From contig JAEZWL010000015.1 in assembly GCA_023420245.1 (NCBI GenBank), positions 1 through 10,435 of the forward strand: a stretch of 10,435 bases of DNA, given 5' to 3'. The translations under genes were made by a program, and so were the position numbers. The DNA is from Bacillota bacterium. GTDB taxonomy: Bacteria; Bacillota; Clostridia; Oscillospirales; Acutalibacteraceae. The notes beneath the pieces are model-generated. The model did not search any database. It had not been told where the DNA came from and saw only the letters and a program-made list of their open reading frames with translations. Below are positions 1-7,013 of this stretch, piece by piece. Numbering within the stretch: position 1 is the stretch's first letter; every line of letters begins with the position of its first letter.

Positions 1-1283
1 ACAGTCCGCTGTTAAGAAGATTGATGTCCGCGGTTGTTGCGCTCCTATTGCTGTTCTATATCGGATATCAGGTCTATACGACTCATTATAAAATTGTGCA
101 GACAGAAACCGCGTCCTACGACAGCACCTCGGATACCGTTCAGGTGGAGGGTGTCGCAATCCGCAAGGAGAGCGTCATCACCAGCAAGCTGAACGGCGAG
201 ATTGATTATGTGCTGAGCGATGGGGGCAAGGTGGCGAAAGACGGCGTAGTCGCTCGGGTCTATTCCGATTCACAGGGTGCGGCGGCGCAGCAGCAGCTTC
301 AGAATATCGACAATTCCATCGCAAAGCTGCAAAGCCTCAGTTCCCCCGGCGGAACCTATGCCGCTGATATTGAGTCGATTAACAGAGAAATCAACCAGAA
401 GCTTACAGAGCTGCTCGGCAGGGTGAATTCCTATGAATATGAGGGTATGCCCGGCAGCCGGGAGGATTTGCTCTACCTGGTGAATGAGCGGCAGGTGGTA
501 ACCGGAAAAACCGTGAATTTTAATTCCCGGATTAACGCCCTCAAGGCGCAGCGCAGCACACTGGCTGCCAACGGCGCGAAGGCGACCGGCGCGATTCAAT
601 CGCCCGTTCCCGGTTACTTTATCCGTTCTGTAGACGGTCTGGAATCCGTATACGATTATTCCCGTGTTCTGAGCCTCAGACCGAAGGAATTCAGGGAAAA
701 ACAGAGTGCCGCTCCGAGTATTCCCTCCGGGGCGGTGGGGAAGGTTTGTACGGAGTATAACTGGTATTTTGCGTTCCCGATTAAATCCAGTCAGGCTTCC
801 GAGTTTAAACTGGGGGACAAGGTATCCATCCGGTATCCGTTCGCCTCCAGCGATGCCGTTACGGCGACGGTGGCGGCGGTAAATCAGGAGCCGAAGGAGT
901 CTGAGGCAGTGGTCGTTCTGCAAAGCGACCGGATGAATTCCTCCATCGCTTCCATCCGGAACGCAACGGCACAGGTTCAGACCCAGAACTATACCGGAAT
1001 CCGGGTTAGTCAAAAGGCGGTTCATTTTCTGCCGGTAAAGAAGACAGTAAAAGATAAAAACGGAAAAAGCACAACGGTCACAAAAGAGGTAAAAGGCGTT
1101 TTTGTGATGCACGGGAGCGAAATCAAATTCAAACAGATTTTCCCGCTGTTCAGTACCGAAAGCTACGTGATCTGTGAGGCAAATCCTCCCGCAGAGGATT
1201 TGATGACCGATAAGACCGTACAGCTTTCTGATGAGGTTGTTGTGGAAGGGACAGATTTATTCGATGGAAAAGTTATCAAATGA
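1..1283 (+). CDS. HlyD-like membrane-fusion/adaptor protein (5' end cut by window)
   Basis: Probable HlyD/RND-type adaptor, a single-pass protein on the outer face of the membrane; its transport partner is not in the window. Counting from the TTG at 21, a hydrophobic segment (about residues 3-20) is followed by a first lipoyl/barrel-sandwich half (about 42-82, ending in a GGKVAKDG turn). A helical region (about 86-190) comes next, then the second lipoyl half (SPVPGYF, 193-199), a beta-rich barrel region (about 240-330) and a C-terminal domain with a Lys-rich loop (340-358). The frame stays open to base 3 (S-P-L-L-R-R before the TTG), and the only purine run (14-20) directly abuts the TTG/ATG. 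The true start is therefore probably left of the window. Its end overlaps yggS by 20 bases, suggesting one transcript. Fold class is fairly secure; substrate and function are unknown. Confidence 0.75.
   Translation, partial: SPLLRRLMSAVVALLLLFYIGYQVYTTHYKIVQTETASYDSTSDTVQVEGVAIRKESVITSKLNGEIDYVLSDGGKVAKDGVVARVYSDSQGAAAQQQLQNIDNSIAKLQSLSSPGGTYAADIESINREINQKLTELLGRVNSYEYEGMPGSREDLLYLVNERQVVTGKTVNFNSRINALKAQRSTLAANGAKATGAIQSPVPGYFIRSVDGLESVYDYSRVLSLRPKEFREKQSAAPSIPSGAVGKVCTEYNWYFAFPIKSSQASEFKLGDKVSIRYPFASSDAVTATVAAVNQEPKESEAVVVLQSDRMNSSIASIRNATAQVQTQNYTGIRVSQKAVHFLPVKKTVKDKNGKSTTVTKEVKGVFVMHGSEIKFKQIFPLFSTESYVICEANPPAEDLMTDKTVQLSDEVVVEGTDLFDGKVIK
1244..1250 (+). promoter_or_regulatory. Ribosome binding site for yggS
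   Basis: GGAAGGG lies 13 bases before the ATG at 1264. This supports 1264 rather than the in-frame ATG at 1231, which would add 11 residues (MRLLWKGQIYS) that do not resemble the YggS amino terminus and would overlap the upstream gene by 53 bases. The spacing is longer than ideal, so initiation may be helped by ribosomes finishing the overlapping upstream gene. Confidence 0.5.
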
Positions 1284-1998
1284 GCTGGAACAGCGTTTTC
1301 GCAATTTGGAGGAAAATCTTAAAATCATTCAAAGCCAGATTGCCCAGGCGGCGGTGAAGTCGGGGCGCGACCCGCGCGATATTACGCTGCTCGCCGCCAC
1401 CAAAACCGTTCCGGTTGAGGTGATTAACCACGGCATTGCGCTGGGTATCGACCATATTGGGGAAAACAAGGTGCAGGAGCTCTGTGAAAAATACGATTCC
1501 TATTCGCTGGAACACTGCGAGCTTCAGTTTATCGGTCATCTTCAGACCAACAAAGTGAAAAATATTGTCGGAAAGATCGGCATGATCCAGTCGGTCGGCA
1601 GTGTGAAGCTGGCAAGCGAGATTTCGCGGCTGTCTTTGCCCCGCTCGCTTACCACCGATGTTCTCATCGAAGTGAATATCGGGAGCGAGGCAAATAAATC
1701 CGGTGTTCTGCCTCAGGATTTATTTGGTATTCTGCCTGAAATCGCCGCTTTGCCGTCCGTTCGTGTGCGCGGTCTCATGGCAATTCCGCCCGCAGATGCC
1801 GCCGAGAGTGAAACAATGGCTTATTTTTCAAATATGTTCAAATATTTTGTTGACATAAAGACTAAAAAAATAGATAATATTCATATGGATTTTTTATCTA
1901 TGGGAATGTCATCCGACTATTATCAGGCAATTCTGGCCGGAGCAAATATGGTTCGGGTAGGCTCAGCGCTTTTCGGCCCTAGGATATATCACTCGTGA
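1264..1998 (+). CDS. yggS: YggS/YlmE/PROSC family PLP-binding homeostasis protein
   Basis: Single-domain cytoplasmic protein (244 aa from the chosen ATG; family about 230-250) with an alanine-racemase-like TIM barrel. The family binds pyridoxal 5'-phosphate and buffers its cellular level; no catalytic activity is established. Visible family signatures are LLAATK, with K47 as the probable Schiff-base lysine, then GENKVQE, FIGHLQTNKVK (about 93-103), and the C-terminal LSMGMSSDYYQAI...MVRVGSALFG phosphate-binding segment. It overlaps the HlyD-like gene by 20 bases and ends 21 bases before sepF. YggS (YlmE) next to sepF is a long-conserved arrangement in Firmicutes. Its 3' third contains a conspicuously A/T-rich stretch (about 1821-1900) that encodes ordinary family residues but also holds a promoter-like sequence. 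Identification is secure. Confidence 0.95.
   Translation: MEKLSNELEQRFRNLEENLKIIQSQIAQAAVKSGRDPRDITLLAATKTVPVEVINHGIALGIDHIGENKVQELCEKYDSYSLEHCELQFIGHLQTNKVKNIVGKIGMIQSVGSVKLASEISRLSLPRSLTTDVLIEVNIGSEANKSGVLPQDLFGILPEIAALPSVRVRGLMAIPPADAAESETMAYFSNMFKYFVDIKTKKIDNIHMDFLSMGMSSDYYQAILAGANMVRVGSALFGPRIYHS
1850..1878 (+). promoter_or_regulatory. Putative sigma-A promoter inside yggS, driving sepF-ylmH-divIVA
   Basis: TTGACA (1850-1855, perfect -35) is followed by exactly 17 bases and GATAAT (1873-1878, five of six matches to TATAAT). The surroundings are strikingly A/T-rich compared with the rest of yggS. Transcription would begin near 1885, giving a 5' leader of about 135 bases before the sepF ATG at 2020. 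The match is seen directly; promoter activity is inferred. Such a match by chance inside a gene is possible but unlikely given the exact spacing and the position just ahead of sepF. Confidence 0.65.
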
Positions 1999-2019
1999 TA
2001 AAAATTAAGGAGGCATATT

Positions 2020-2496
2020 ATGGCAGGTTTTGTAGAAAAAATAAAAGGAATGTGGAACCCTCCGGAAGATGAATATGATTACGACTACGACGAAGCGCCA
2101 TCGCAGGACATCACCTCAAACTCCGACGACATGAGCGAGATTCGTGAGCGCGATACCATTAAGCGTTCGCCCGTATCCGGCTCCGGCAATAAAGTGGTTA
2201 ATATCCACGCGACCGCCCAGCTACAGGTCGTATTGTTCAAGCCGGAACGCTTCGGGGAAGAAACCTGCGCGGTTGCGGACGAGCTGATTAAAATGCACAC
2301 GGTTGTTTTAAATATGGAAAACACCAACAAGGAAGTATCCCGTCGCATCATCGACTTTTTAAGCGGCGTGGCATACGCCAACGGCGGCAAGATAAAAAGG
2401 GTTGCAACCAGCACCTTTATTGTAACGCCTTATAATGTCGATTTGACAGGTGACGACGTGTTGGACGAGCTGGAAAACAGCGGCGTCTACTTTTAA
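2020..2496 (+). CDS. sepF: Cell division protein SepF
   Basis: Cytoplasmic, membrane-associated division protein (158 aa, usual length about 150) that in Firmicutes binds the FtsZ tail, anchors FtsZ filaments to the membrane and polymerises into arcs or rings at the septum. The N-terminal stretch MAGFVEKIKGMW fits the amphipathic membrane-targeting helix. An acidic, tyrosine-rich linker follows (17-25), and the SepF (DUF552) core spans about 65-150 with VVLFKPERF, DFLSGVAYANGG and STFIVTPYNVD. The start is backed by a perfect AAGGAGG (2007-2013) six bases upstream. Its stop codon shares one base with the ylmH start (TAATG at 2494-2498), so ylmH translation is probably coupled. Transcription probably comes both from the upstream genes and from the promoter at 1850-1878. 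Identification is secure. Confidence 0.96.
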   Translation: MAGFVEKIKGMWNPPEDEYDYDYDEAPSQDITSNSDDMSEIRERDTIKRSPVSGSGNKVVNIHATAQLQVVLFKPERFGEETCAVADELIKMHTVVLNMENTNKEVSRRIIDFLSGVAYANGGKIKRVATSTFIVTPYNVDLTGDDVLDELENSGVYF

Positions 2497-3245
2497 TGGA
2501 CAAAAAACAGGATGACGGCGTGCTTGAGGCAAAGCTGTTTGACGCTGTGCGTCTTGCACAGAGCAGCCCCCGCTTTGTCGGCTTTTTAGATGAACGTCAG
2601 GCAGTTTTCGCGCAAAAGTTAATGGAACATATCCCTTTTAAAAACTATATGCTCTGGGGCGGATATGACGGCTCTGAGCGTGTAGTTTTTGGCGCATTTC
2701 CGGACTTTCAGCAGCCGGATGCTTCCGCGTTCCCGCTCGTGCCGATTACTGCGCTGTTTCGTTCGGTCGATGTACTCAGTCACCGCGATTTTCTGGGTGC
2801 GCTGCTTGCCAACGGCATTGTTCGGGAAACGATTGGGGACATCCTTGTCGAAGAGGGTCGGTGCGTCATCTTTGTCAGAGGGGAAATCAGCGATTTTGTC
2901 CTGTCTCAAACGGTGAAAATCGGTCGCGCGGGCGTAAAACTGTCGCAGGGCGCCTCGGAACCTCTTCCGCAGCGAAGCAGCTTTGAGGCTTTTTCCGCCG
3001 TCGTCGCCTCCGCAAGGCTGGACTGCATGGTCTCCGCCGCGCTTGGAACCAGCAGGGAAAAGGCTTCGGATATGATTCGAGCCGGTCTGGTAATGCTGAA
3101 TCATGAAATCAATACATCCGTTTCAGCTTTAGTCGCTCAGGGCGGCAAGCTTTCGGTTCGGGGAAAAGGGCGCTTTATTGTTGACCGCATCGGCCCTCAG
3201 ACAAAAAAAGGCAGACTGTGTGTCGCAGGCAGAAAATATATTTAA
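2496..3245 (+). CDS. ylmH: YlmH, S4-domain RNA-binding protein (ribosome quality control)
   Basis: Cytoplasmic RNA-binding protein (249 aa, family about 255). In B. subtilis, YlmH binds 50S subunits carrying peptidyl-tRNA and has been linked to the ribosome-associated quality-control tailing pathway. An N-terminal region unique to the family (about 1-160) includes the GDILVEEGRCVIFV segment (114-127). A C-terminal S4 domain (about 172-235) has the pattern ASARLD...SREKASDMIRAGLVMLN, the classic S4 RNA-binding face, and ends in the basic RKYI tail. Translation starts at an ATG overlapping the sepF stop by one base with no strong ribosome binding site, which points to translational coupling. 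The B. subtilis neighbour ylmG is missing between sepF and ylmH. Family assignment is secure; the RQC role in this organism is inferred. Confidence 0.93.
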   Translation: MDKKQDDGVLEAKLFDAVRLAQSSPRFVGFLDERQAVFAQKLMEHIPFKNYMLWGGYDGSERVVFGAFPDFQQPDASAFPLVPITALFRSVDVLSHRDFLGALLANGIVRETIGDILVEEGRCVIFVRGEISDFVLSQTVKIGRAGVKLSQGASEPLPQRSSFEAFSAVVASARLDCMVSAALGTSREKASDMIRAGLVMLNHEINTSVSALVAQGGKLSVRGKGRFIVDRIGPQTKKGRLCVAGRKYI

Positions 3246-3259
3246 CGGAGGGCTTCTAA

Positions 3260-4012
3260 ATGCTAACATTGAACGATATTATCAACGCCAGCTTCCGGAA
3301 ATCCGGCTTTTCGGGTTACCGAACGGAGGATGTCGATAAATTCATCGACGATGTCAGAGAATCCTATGATTCCCTGATTAAGAAGAATATCGAACAAAAA
3401 GAGGAATATGAAAAGCTGAAAGCCGAAAATAACCAGCTTCTTGAAAAGCTTAAAATACTCGCGGCCAAAGTTGAGGATTATCGTTCAGAAGAAGACGAGA
3501 TCAAAAACGCGCTTGTCAGCGCGCAGAAGCTTGGCGACGCTTCCATCCGGGAATCCCGCCATAAGGCTGAAATTATTATCAAGGACGCAAGTTTAAAGGC
3601 GGAAAGAATTATCGCTGTCGCAAACAGTGACGTGGCCGAGCAGAAAAAAGAGCTGGAAAATCTCCAGAAAACCGTTTCCGATTTCCGCTCCAAGCTTCTG
3701 GCGTCCTATAAGGAGCACCTGACCCTAATCGATGCTCTGCCGGCGCAGAGGCCGGAGGTCAGGTCAGCCGAAGCGCAGGCTGAAGCATCGGTACAAAGCC
3801 AGCCCGCAGCAGCGCCGCAAAGTGCAAAACAAAACGCCGCAGAGGAAATTGCCGTGGATGAGCCGGAAGACCCGGTGTTCAGCGCGGAGGTTTCCGGATT
3901 TGAGGATATTGCCGCAGAGCCGCAGGCAGGTCGTTATGACGCGATTCAATACAGCAATGAATATGATGATATCTCCGCCGATTCCAATTCTCCGGACGGT
4001 ATCCTTCCATAA
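3260..4012 (+). CDS. divIVA: DivIVA-family cell pole/septum protein with long C-terminal tail
   Basis: Coiled-coil scaffold that in Gram-positives gathers at negatively curved membrane (poles, septa) and recruits partners. The lipid-binding domain is at 1-35: MLTLNDIINASF, then GFSGYRTEDVDKFID. F17 aligns with the membrane-inserting F17 of B. subtilis DivIVA, while the following Arg18 is Ser here. Two long coiled-coil stretches follow, with many Lys/Glu heptads (about 36-75 and 78-155). From about 160 to 250 the protein becomes a low-complexity Ala/Gln/Pro and then Asp/Glu tail, making it clearly longer than the 164-residue B. subtilis protein. GGAGGG (3247-3252) precedes the ATG by 7 bases; ylmH ends 14 bases upstream. 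Family is secure. Exact role (division site placement, sporulation or polar growth) cannot be told from sequence. Confidence 0.93.
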   Translation: MLTLNDIINASFRKSGFSGYRTEDVDKFIDDVRESYDSLIKKNIEQKEEYEKLKAENNQLLEKLKILAAKVEDYRSEEDEIKNALVSAQKLGDASIRESRHKAEIIIKDASLKAERIIAVANSDVAEQKKELENLQKTVSDFRSKLLASYKEHLTLIDALPAQRPEVRSAEAQAEASVQSQPAAAPQSAKQNAAEEIAVDEPEDPVFSAEVSGFEDIAAEPQAGRYDAIQYSNEYDDISADSNSPDGILP

Positions 4013-4015
4013 TAA

Positions 4016-4066
4016 ATACTGATTTTCAGTATCCCTTTCCGAGGAATAAAAGCGCAGGGGGATACC
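4016..4066 (+). promoter_or_regulatory. Structured leader of ileS: overlapping inverted repeats
   Basis: The 110-base gap between divIVA and ileS holds two inverted repeats that share bases. Hairpin 1 is ATACTG (4016-4021) with CAGTAT (4027-4032), loop 5. Hairpin 2 is GTATCCCTTT (4029-4038) with AGGGGGATAC (4056-4065), ten pairs including two G-U. They cannot form together because 4029-4032 is used by both. A further GGTATCC at 3998-4004, in the end of divIVA, can also pair with GGATACC (4060-4066). No T-tract follows, so neither is an intrinsic terminator. I see no T-box consensus (UGGNACC-type bulge) although ileS genes of Firmicutes often carry a T-box. No -35/-10 pair is convincing; a TATAAAAT sits at 4073-4080 without a -35. 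AAGGAGAG (4107-4114) is the ileS ribosome binding site. Confidence 0.35.
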
Positions 4067-4122
4067 AATTCTTATAAAATCAGCTTTAATACATTTATTA
4101 ATACCTAAGGAGAGAAAAACCA

Positions 4123-6915
4123 ATGGATTACAAAAGTACCCTGAATCTTCCCCAAACCGACTTTGCGATGCAGGCCGGTCTTCCGAAACGGGAGCCGGAA
4201 ATGCTGAAAGCGTGGGAAGAGAATAAAATATACGAGAAGGTATTACAGAAAAACGAGGGCAAGCCCGTTTATGTGCTGCACGACGGTCCTCCGTACGCAA
4301 ACGGAGACATCCATCTCGGTACCGCTCTGAATAAAACCTTAAAGGACATCATCGTCCGCTATAAAAATATGTCCGGCTTCAAGTCTCCCTATGTGCCCGG
4401 TTGGGATACCCATGGCTTGCCTACGGAGCTGAAAGCCAGAAAAAAGGCCGGCGTAGAGAACTCTACAACCATTTCTGATGTGGAGTTGCGCAAAATCTGC
4501 CGCGAATTCGCTCTGGGCTATCTGGATGACCAGAGAAACCAGTTTAAGCGTTTAGGCGGCATCGGAGACTGGGAGAACCCCTATATTACCCTTACCCATG
4601 ATTTTGAAGCGAAGCAGATCGAGATTTTCTCCGAAATGGCAACAAAAGGCTTTATTTATAAAGGATTAAAGCCGGTATACTGGTGTCCGGAGTGCGAAAC
4701 CGCACTTGCCGAGGCAGAAATTGAATATGCCGAAGACCCCTGTAATTCCATCTATGTTAAGTTCCGGGTAACAAACGATAACGGACTATTTACCGCGAAG
4801 GGTGCGGATTTAAAAAATACCTACTTTGTTATCTGGACAACCACAACGTGGACCATTCCGGGCAACGTGGCAATCTGCCTCGGTCCCGAGTTTGAATATT
4901 CCTTAATTAAGTGCGGAAACGAGTATTATGTCATGGCTACCGCTCTTTACGAAAGTGCGATGCAGGAAGCCGGAAAAACAGATTATGAAGTCATCGCAAG
5001 CTTTAAAGGCTCGGAGCTGAACCTGATGGAAACGCTTCACCCGTATCTGGACAGAACCTCCCTGGTGATCAACGGCGACCATGTAACCCTCGAAAGCGGA
5101 ACCGGCTGTGTTCACACCGCTCCCGGACACGGTGTTGAGGACTTTGAAGTTTGCCACAGCCATTACCCGCAAATCCCGGTCATTGTCCCGGTAGACAGTC
5201 ACGGCAGGCTTACCGCCGAAGCGGGGGAGCAGTTTGCAGGGCTAACCACCGTCAAGGCCAATAAGGCGATTGCGGAATATTTGCAGGAGATTGGCGCAAT
5301 GTTTGCCATGAAGCAGATTGTTCACCAGTATCCGCACTGCTGGCGCTGCAAAAAACCGGTTTTGTTCCGCGCTACCGAGCAGTGGTTCTGCTCCGTTGAT
5401 GCAATCAAGGAAAAAGCGGTTGATGAAATCAACAAAGTGAATTGGGTTCCGGCGTGGGGTCGCGATCGAATCACTTCTATGGTGATGGACCGCAATGACT
5501 GGTGCATTTCCCGTCAGCGCCGCTGGGGTGTTCCGATTCCGATTTTCTACTGTAAGGATTGCGGTGAACCCTTAATTTCCAAGGAAGCGATGCAAGCGGT
5601 ATCTGAAATGTTCCGCGAAGAGGGTTCCGATTCCTGGTACAGTAAGGACGCGAAAGAGATTTTACCCGAGGGGATGAAGTGTTCCAAATGCGGGAGCACT
5701 GAATTTACCAAGGAACACGATATTATGGATGTCTGGTTTGATTCCGGCGTATCCCACGCCGCCGTGGCCGACCAAAGACCGGAGCTTCACTGGCCTGCCG
5801 ATTTGTACCTGGAAGGCGCGGATCAATACCGGGGCTGGTTCCAGTCCTCGCTTCTCACCTCCGTCGCGTGGCGCGGCAAAGCGCCCTACAAGGCGGTTGT
5901 TACTCACGGCTGGGTTGTGGATGGCGAGGGTCGCAAGATGTCTAAATCCCTCGGCAACGGAATTGCGCCGCAGGAGATTGTGGAGCAGTACGGCGCCGAT
6001 ATTTTAAGGCTCTGGGTTGCCTCCTCCGATTATCACGCGGATATCCGCATCTCCAAGGAAATTTTGAAGCAGCTTTCCGACGCTTACCGCAAAATCAGAA
6101 ATACAGCCCGGTTTATCTTGGGGAATATCAGCGACTTCAACCCCGATACCGATCTGGTTTCTTTCAATCAATTACAGCCCATCGACCGTTGGGCGCTTCA
6201 CCGTTTCGATGAATTGACCAAAACCGTCTGCGAGGGCTACGAGTCCTTTGAATTCCACAACGCTTACCACGCAATCCACAATTTCTGCGTGGTCGACATG
6301 TCGAATTTCTATCTGGATGTTCTGAAGGACAGGCTTTATGTGGAGAAGGCGGACAGCGAGAGCCGTCGTGCAGCCCAAACCGTTATGTACCTGATTCTCG
6401 ACGGAATGACCCGTTTAATCTCGCCGATTCTGGCGTTTACCTCCGATGAAATTTGGCACAGTATGCCGCACAGCGCCAAGGAGGACAAGGAATGCGTCCT
6501 CTTTAACGAAATGCCGAAGCCGACAGGTGTTGACGCGGATGATGATTTCGTTACAAGATGGGATAAAATCCACAGCGTCCGTGACGATGTTAAGAAAGCG
6601 CTTGAACTGGCGCGCGCCAACAAAATTATCGGCGCTTCTCTGGATTCCAAATTGCAGCTCTTCTGCACCGGGGAGCTTTACGACTTTATGAAGTCGGTAC
6701 AGGACGAGTTGGCTGCGGTGTTCATCGTGTCGCAGGTTGAGATCAAAAACGAAGGTAAGGGAGAATTTACCGGGGAAGAGCTGCCGGAGCTCTCCGTCAC
6801 CGTTACCCGCGCGGATGGTGAAAAATGTCTCCGTTGCTGGAGCTACAGCAATACGGTTGGCAAAGATGCCGCACATCCCGAGGTTTGCAGCCGCTGCGCA
6901 AAAGCACTGGATTAA
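4123..6915 (+). CDS. ileS: Isoleucyl-tRNA synthetase
   Basis: Class I synthetase that charges tRNA-Ile with isoleucine in the cytoplasm and edits mischarged valine (930 aa; bacterial enzymes about 920-940). In order: the ATP-site signature is HLGT at 64-67, then GWDTHGLPTE. The CP1 editing domain has TTTTWTIPGN (239-248) and GTGCVHTAPGHGVEDF, with H331 and D340 matching the editing residues known in E. coli. A CxxC pair at C477/C480 and another at C520/C523 suggest a zinc ribbon. MDVWFDSG and KMSKS (605-609) follow, then the anticodon-binding helices. The C-terminal zinc site is C902, C905, C922, C925. The fourth HIGH-motif residue is Thr instead of His. Start ATG follows AAGGAGAG at 4107-4114. 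It lies after divIVA as in B. subtilis and is followed by a terminator. Identification is secure. Confidence 0.98.
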   Translation: MDYKSTLNLPQTDFAMQAGLPKREPEMLKAWEENKIYEKVLQKNEGKPVYVLHDGPPYANGDIHLGTALNKTLKDIIVRYKNMSGFKSPYVPGWDTHGLPTELKARKKAGVENSTTISDVELRKICREFALGYLDDQRNQFKRLGGIGDWENPYITLTHDFEAKQIEIFSEMATKGFIYKGLKPVYWCPECETALAEAEIEYAEDPCNSIYVKFRVTNDNGLFTAKGADLKNTYFVIWTTTTWTIPGNVAICLGPEFEYSLIKCGNEYYVMATALYESAMQEAGKTDYEVIASFKGSELNLMETLHPYLDRTSLVINGDHVTLESGTGCVHTAPGHGVEDFEVCHSHYPQIPVIVPVDSHGRLTAEAGEQFAGLTTVKANKAIAEYLQEIGAMFAMKQIVHQYPHCWRCKKPVLFRATEQWFCSVDAIKEKAVDEINKVNWVPAWGRDRITSMVMDRNDWCISRQRRWGVPIPIFYCKDCGEPLISKEAMQAVSEMFREEGSDSWYSKDAKEILPEGMKCSKCGSTEFTKEHDIMDVWFDSGVSHAAVADQRPELHWPADLYLEGADQYRGWFQSSLLTSVAWRGKAPYKAVVTHGWVVDGEGRKMSKSLGNGIAPQEIVEQYGADILRLWVASSDYHADIRISKEILKQLSDAYRKIRNTARFILGNISDFNPDTDLVSFNQLQPIDRWALHRFDELTKTVCEGYESFEFHNAYHAIHNFCVVDMSNFYLDVLKDRLYVEKADSESRRAAQTVMYLILDGMTRLISPILAFTSDEIWHSMPHSAKEDKECVLFNEMPKPTGVDADDDFVTRWDKIHSVRDDVKKALELARANKIIGASLDSKLQLFCTGELYDFMKSVQDELAAVFIVSQVEIKNEGKGEFTGEELPELSVTVTRADGEKCLRCWSYSNTVGKDAAHPEVCSRCAKALD

Positions 6916-6923
6916 ATTGAAAT

Positions 6924-6949
6924 GGGCGGGCCTCGTGTTCGCCCTTTTT
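6924..6949 (+). terminator. Intrinsic terminator after ileS
   Basis: GGGCGGGC (6924-6931) pairs with GTTCGCCC (6937-6944), eight pairs including two G-U, around the loop CTCGT, and runs directly into TTTTT (6945-6949). It begins 8 bases after the ileS stop. It should end or reduce transcription from the division/ileS transcript before lspA. Confidence 0.7.
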
Positions 6950-7000
6950 GCTTTCACGGCAATCCTTTTCCACCTGTGCGAGACTCATTTTTCATCATAA

Positions 7001-7008
7001 AAGGAGGG
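7001..7008 (+). promoter_or_regulatory. Ribosome binding site fixing the lspA start
   Basis: AAGGAGGG lies 5 bases before the ATG at 7014. An in-frame TTG at 6948 would add 22 residues rich in charged and polar amino acids, would begin inside the ileS terminator, and has no ribosome binding site, so it is rejected as the start. Confidence 0.8.
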
Positions 7009-7013
7009 TGTTT

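Noticed and set aside
270..1112. Minus-strand open frame of 280 codons opposite the HlyD-like gene
   Set aside because: Its translation is rich in Arg, His, Cys and Leu with no recognisable domain and no ribosome binding site. The plus strand has a coherent adaptor protein, so this is an antisense shadow.
1231..1263. Upstream in-frame ATG as yggS start
   Set aside because: It would add residues not typical of the YggS amino terminus, lies before the GGAAGGG site at 1244-1250, and would lengthen the overlap with the preceding gene to 53 bases.
4016..4122. T-box riboswitch upstream of ileS
   Set aside because: The gap is only 110 bases, lacks the conserved T-box antiterminator sequence and has no terminator with a T-tract.
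6415..6957. Minus-strand open frame of 180 codons opposite the end of ileS
   Set aside because: It runs through the conserved IleRS zinc site and the terminator and shows no protein-like features; the plus-strand reading is certain.
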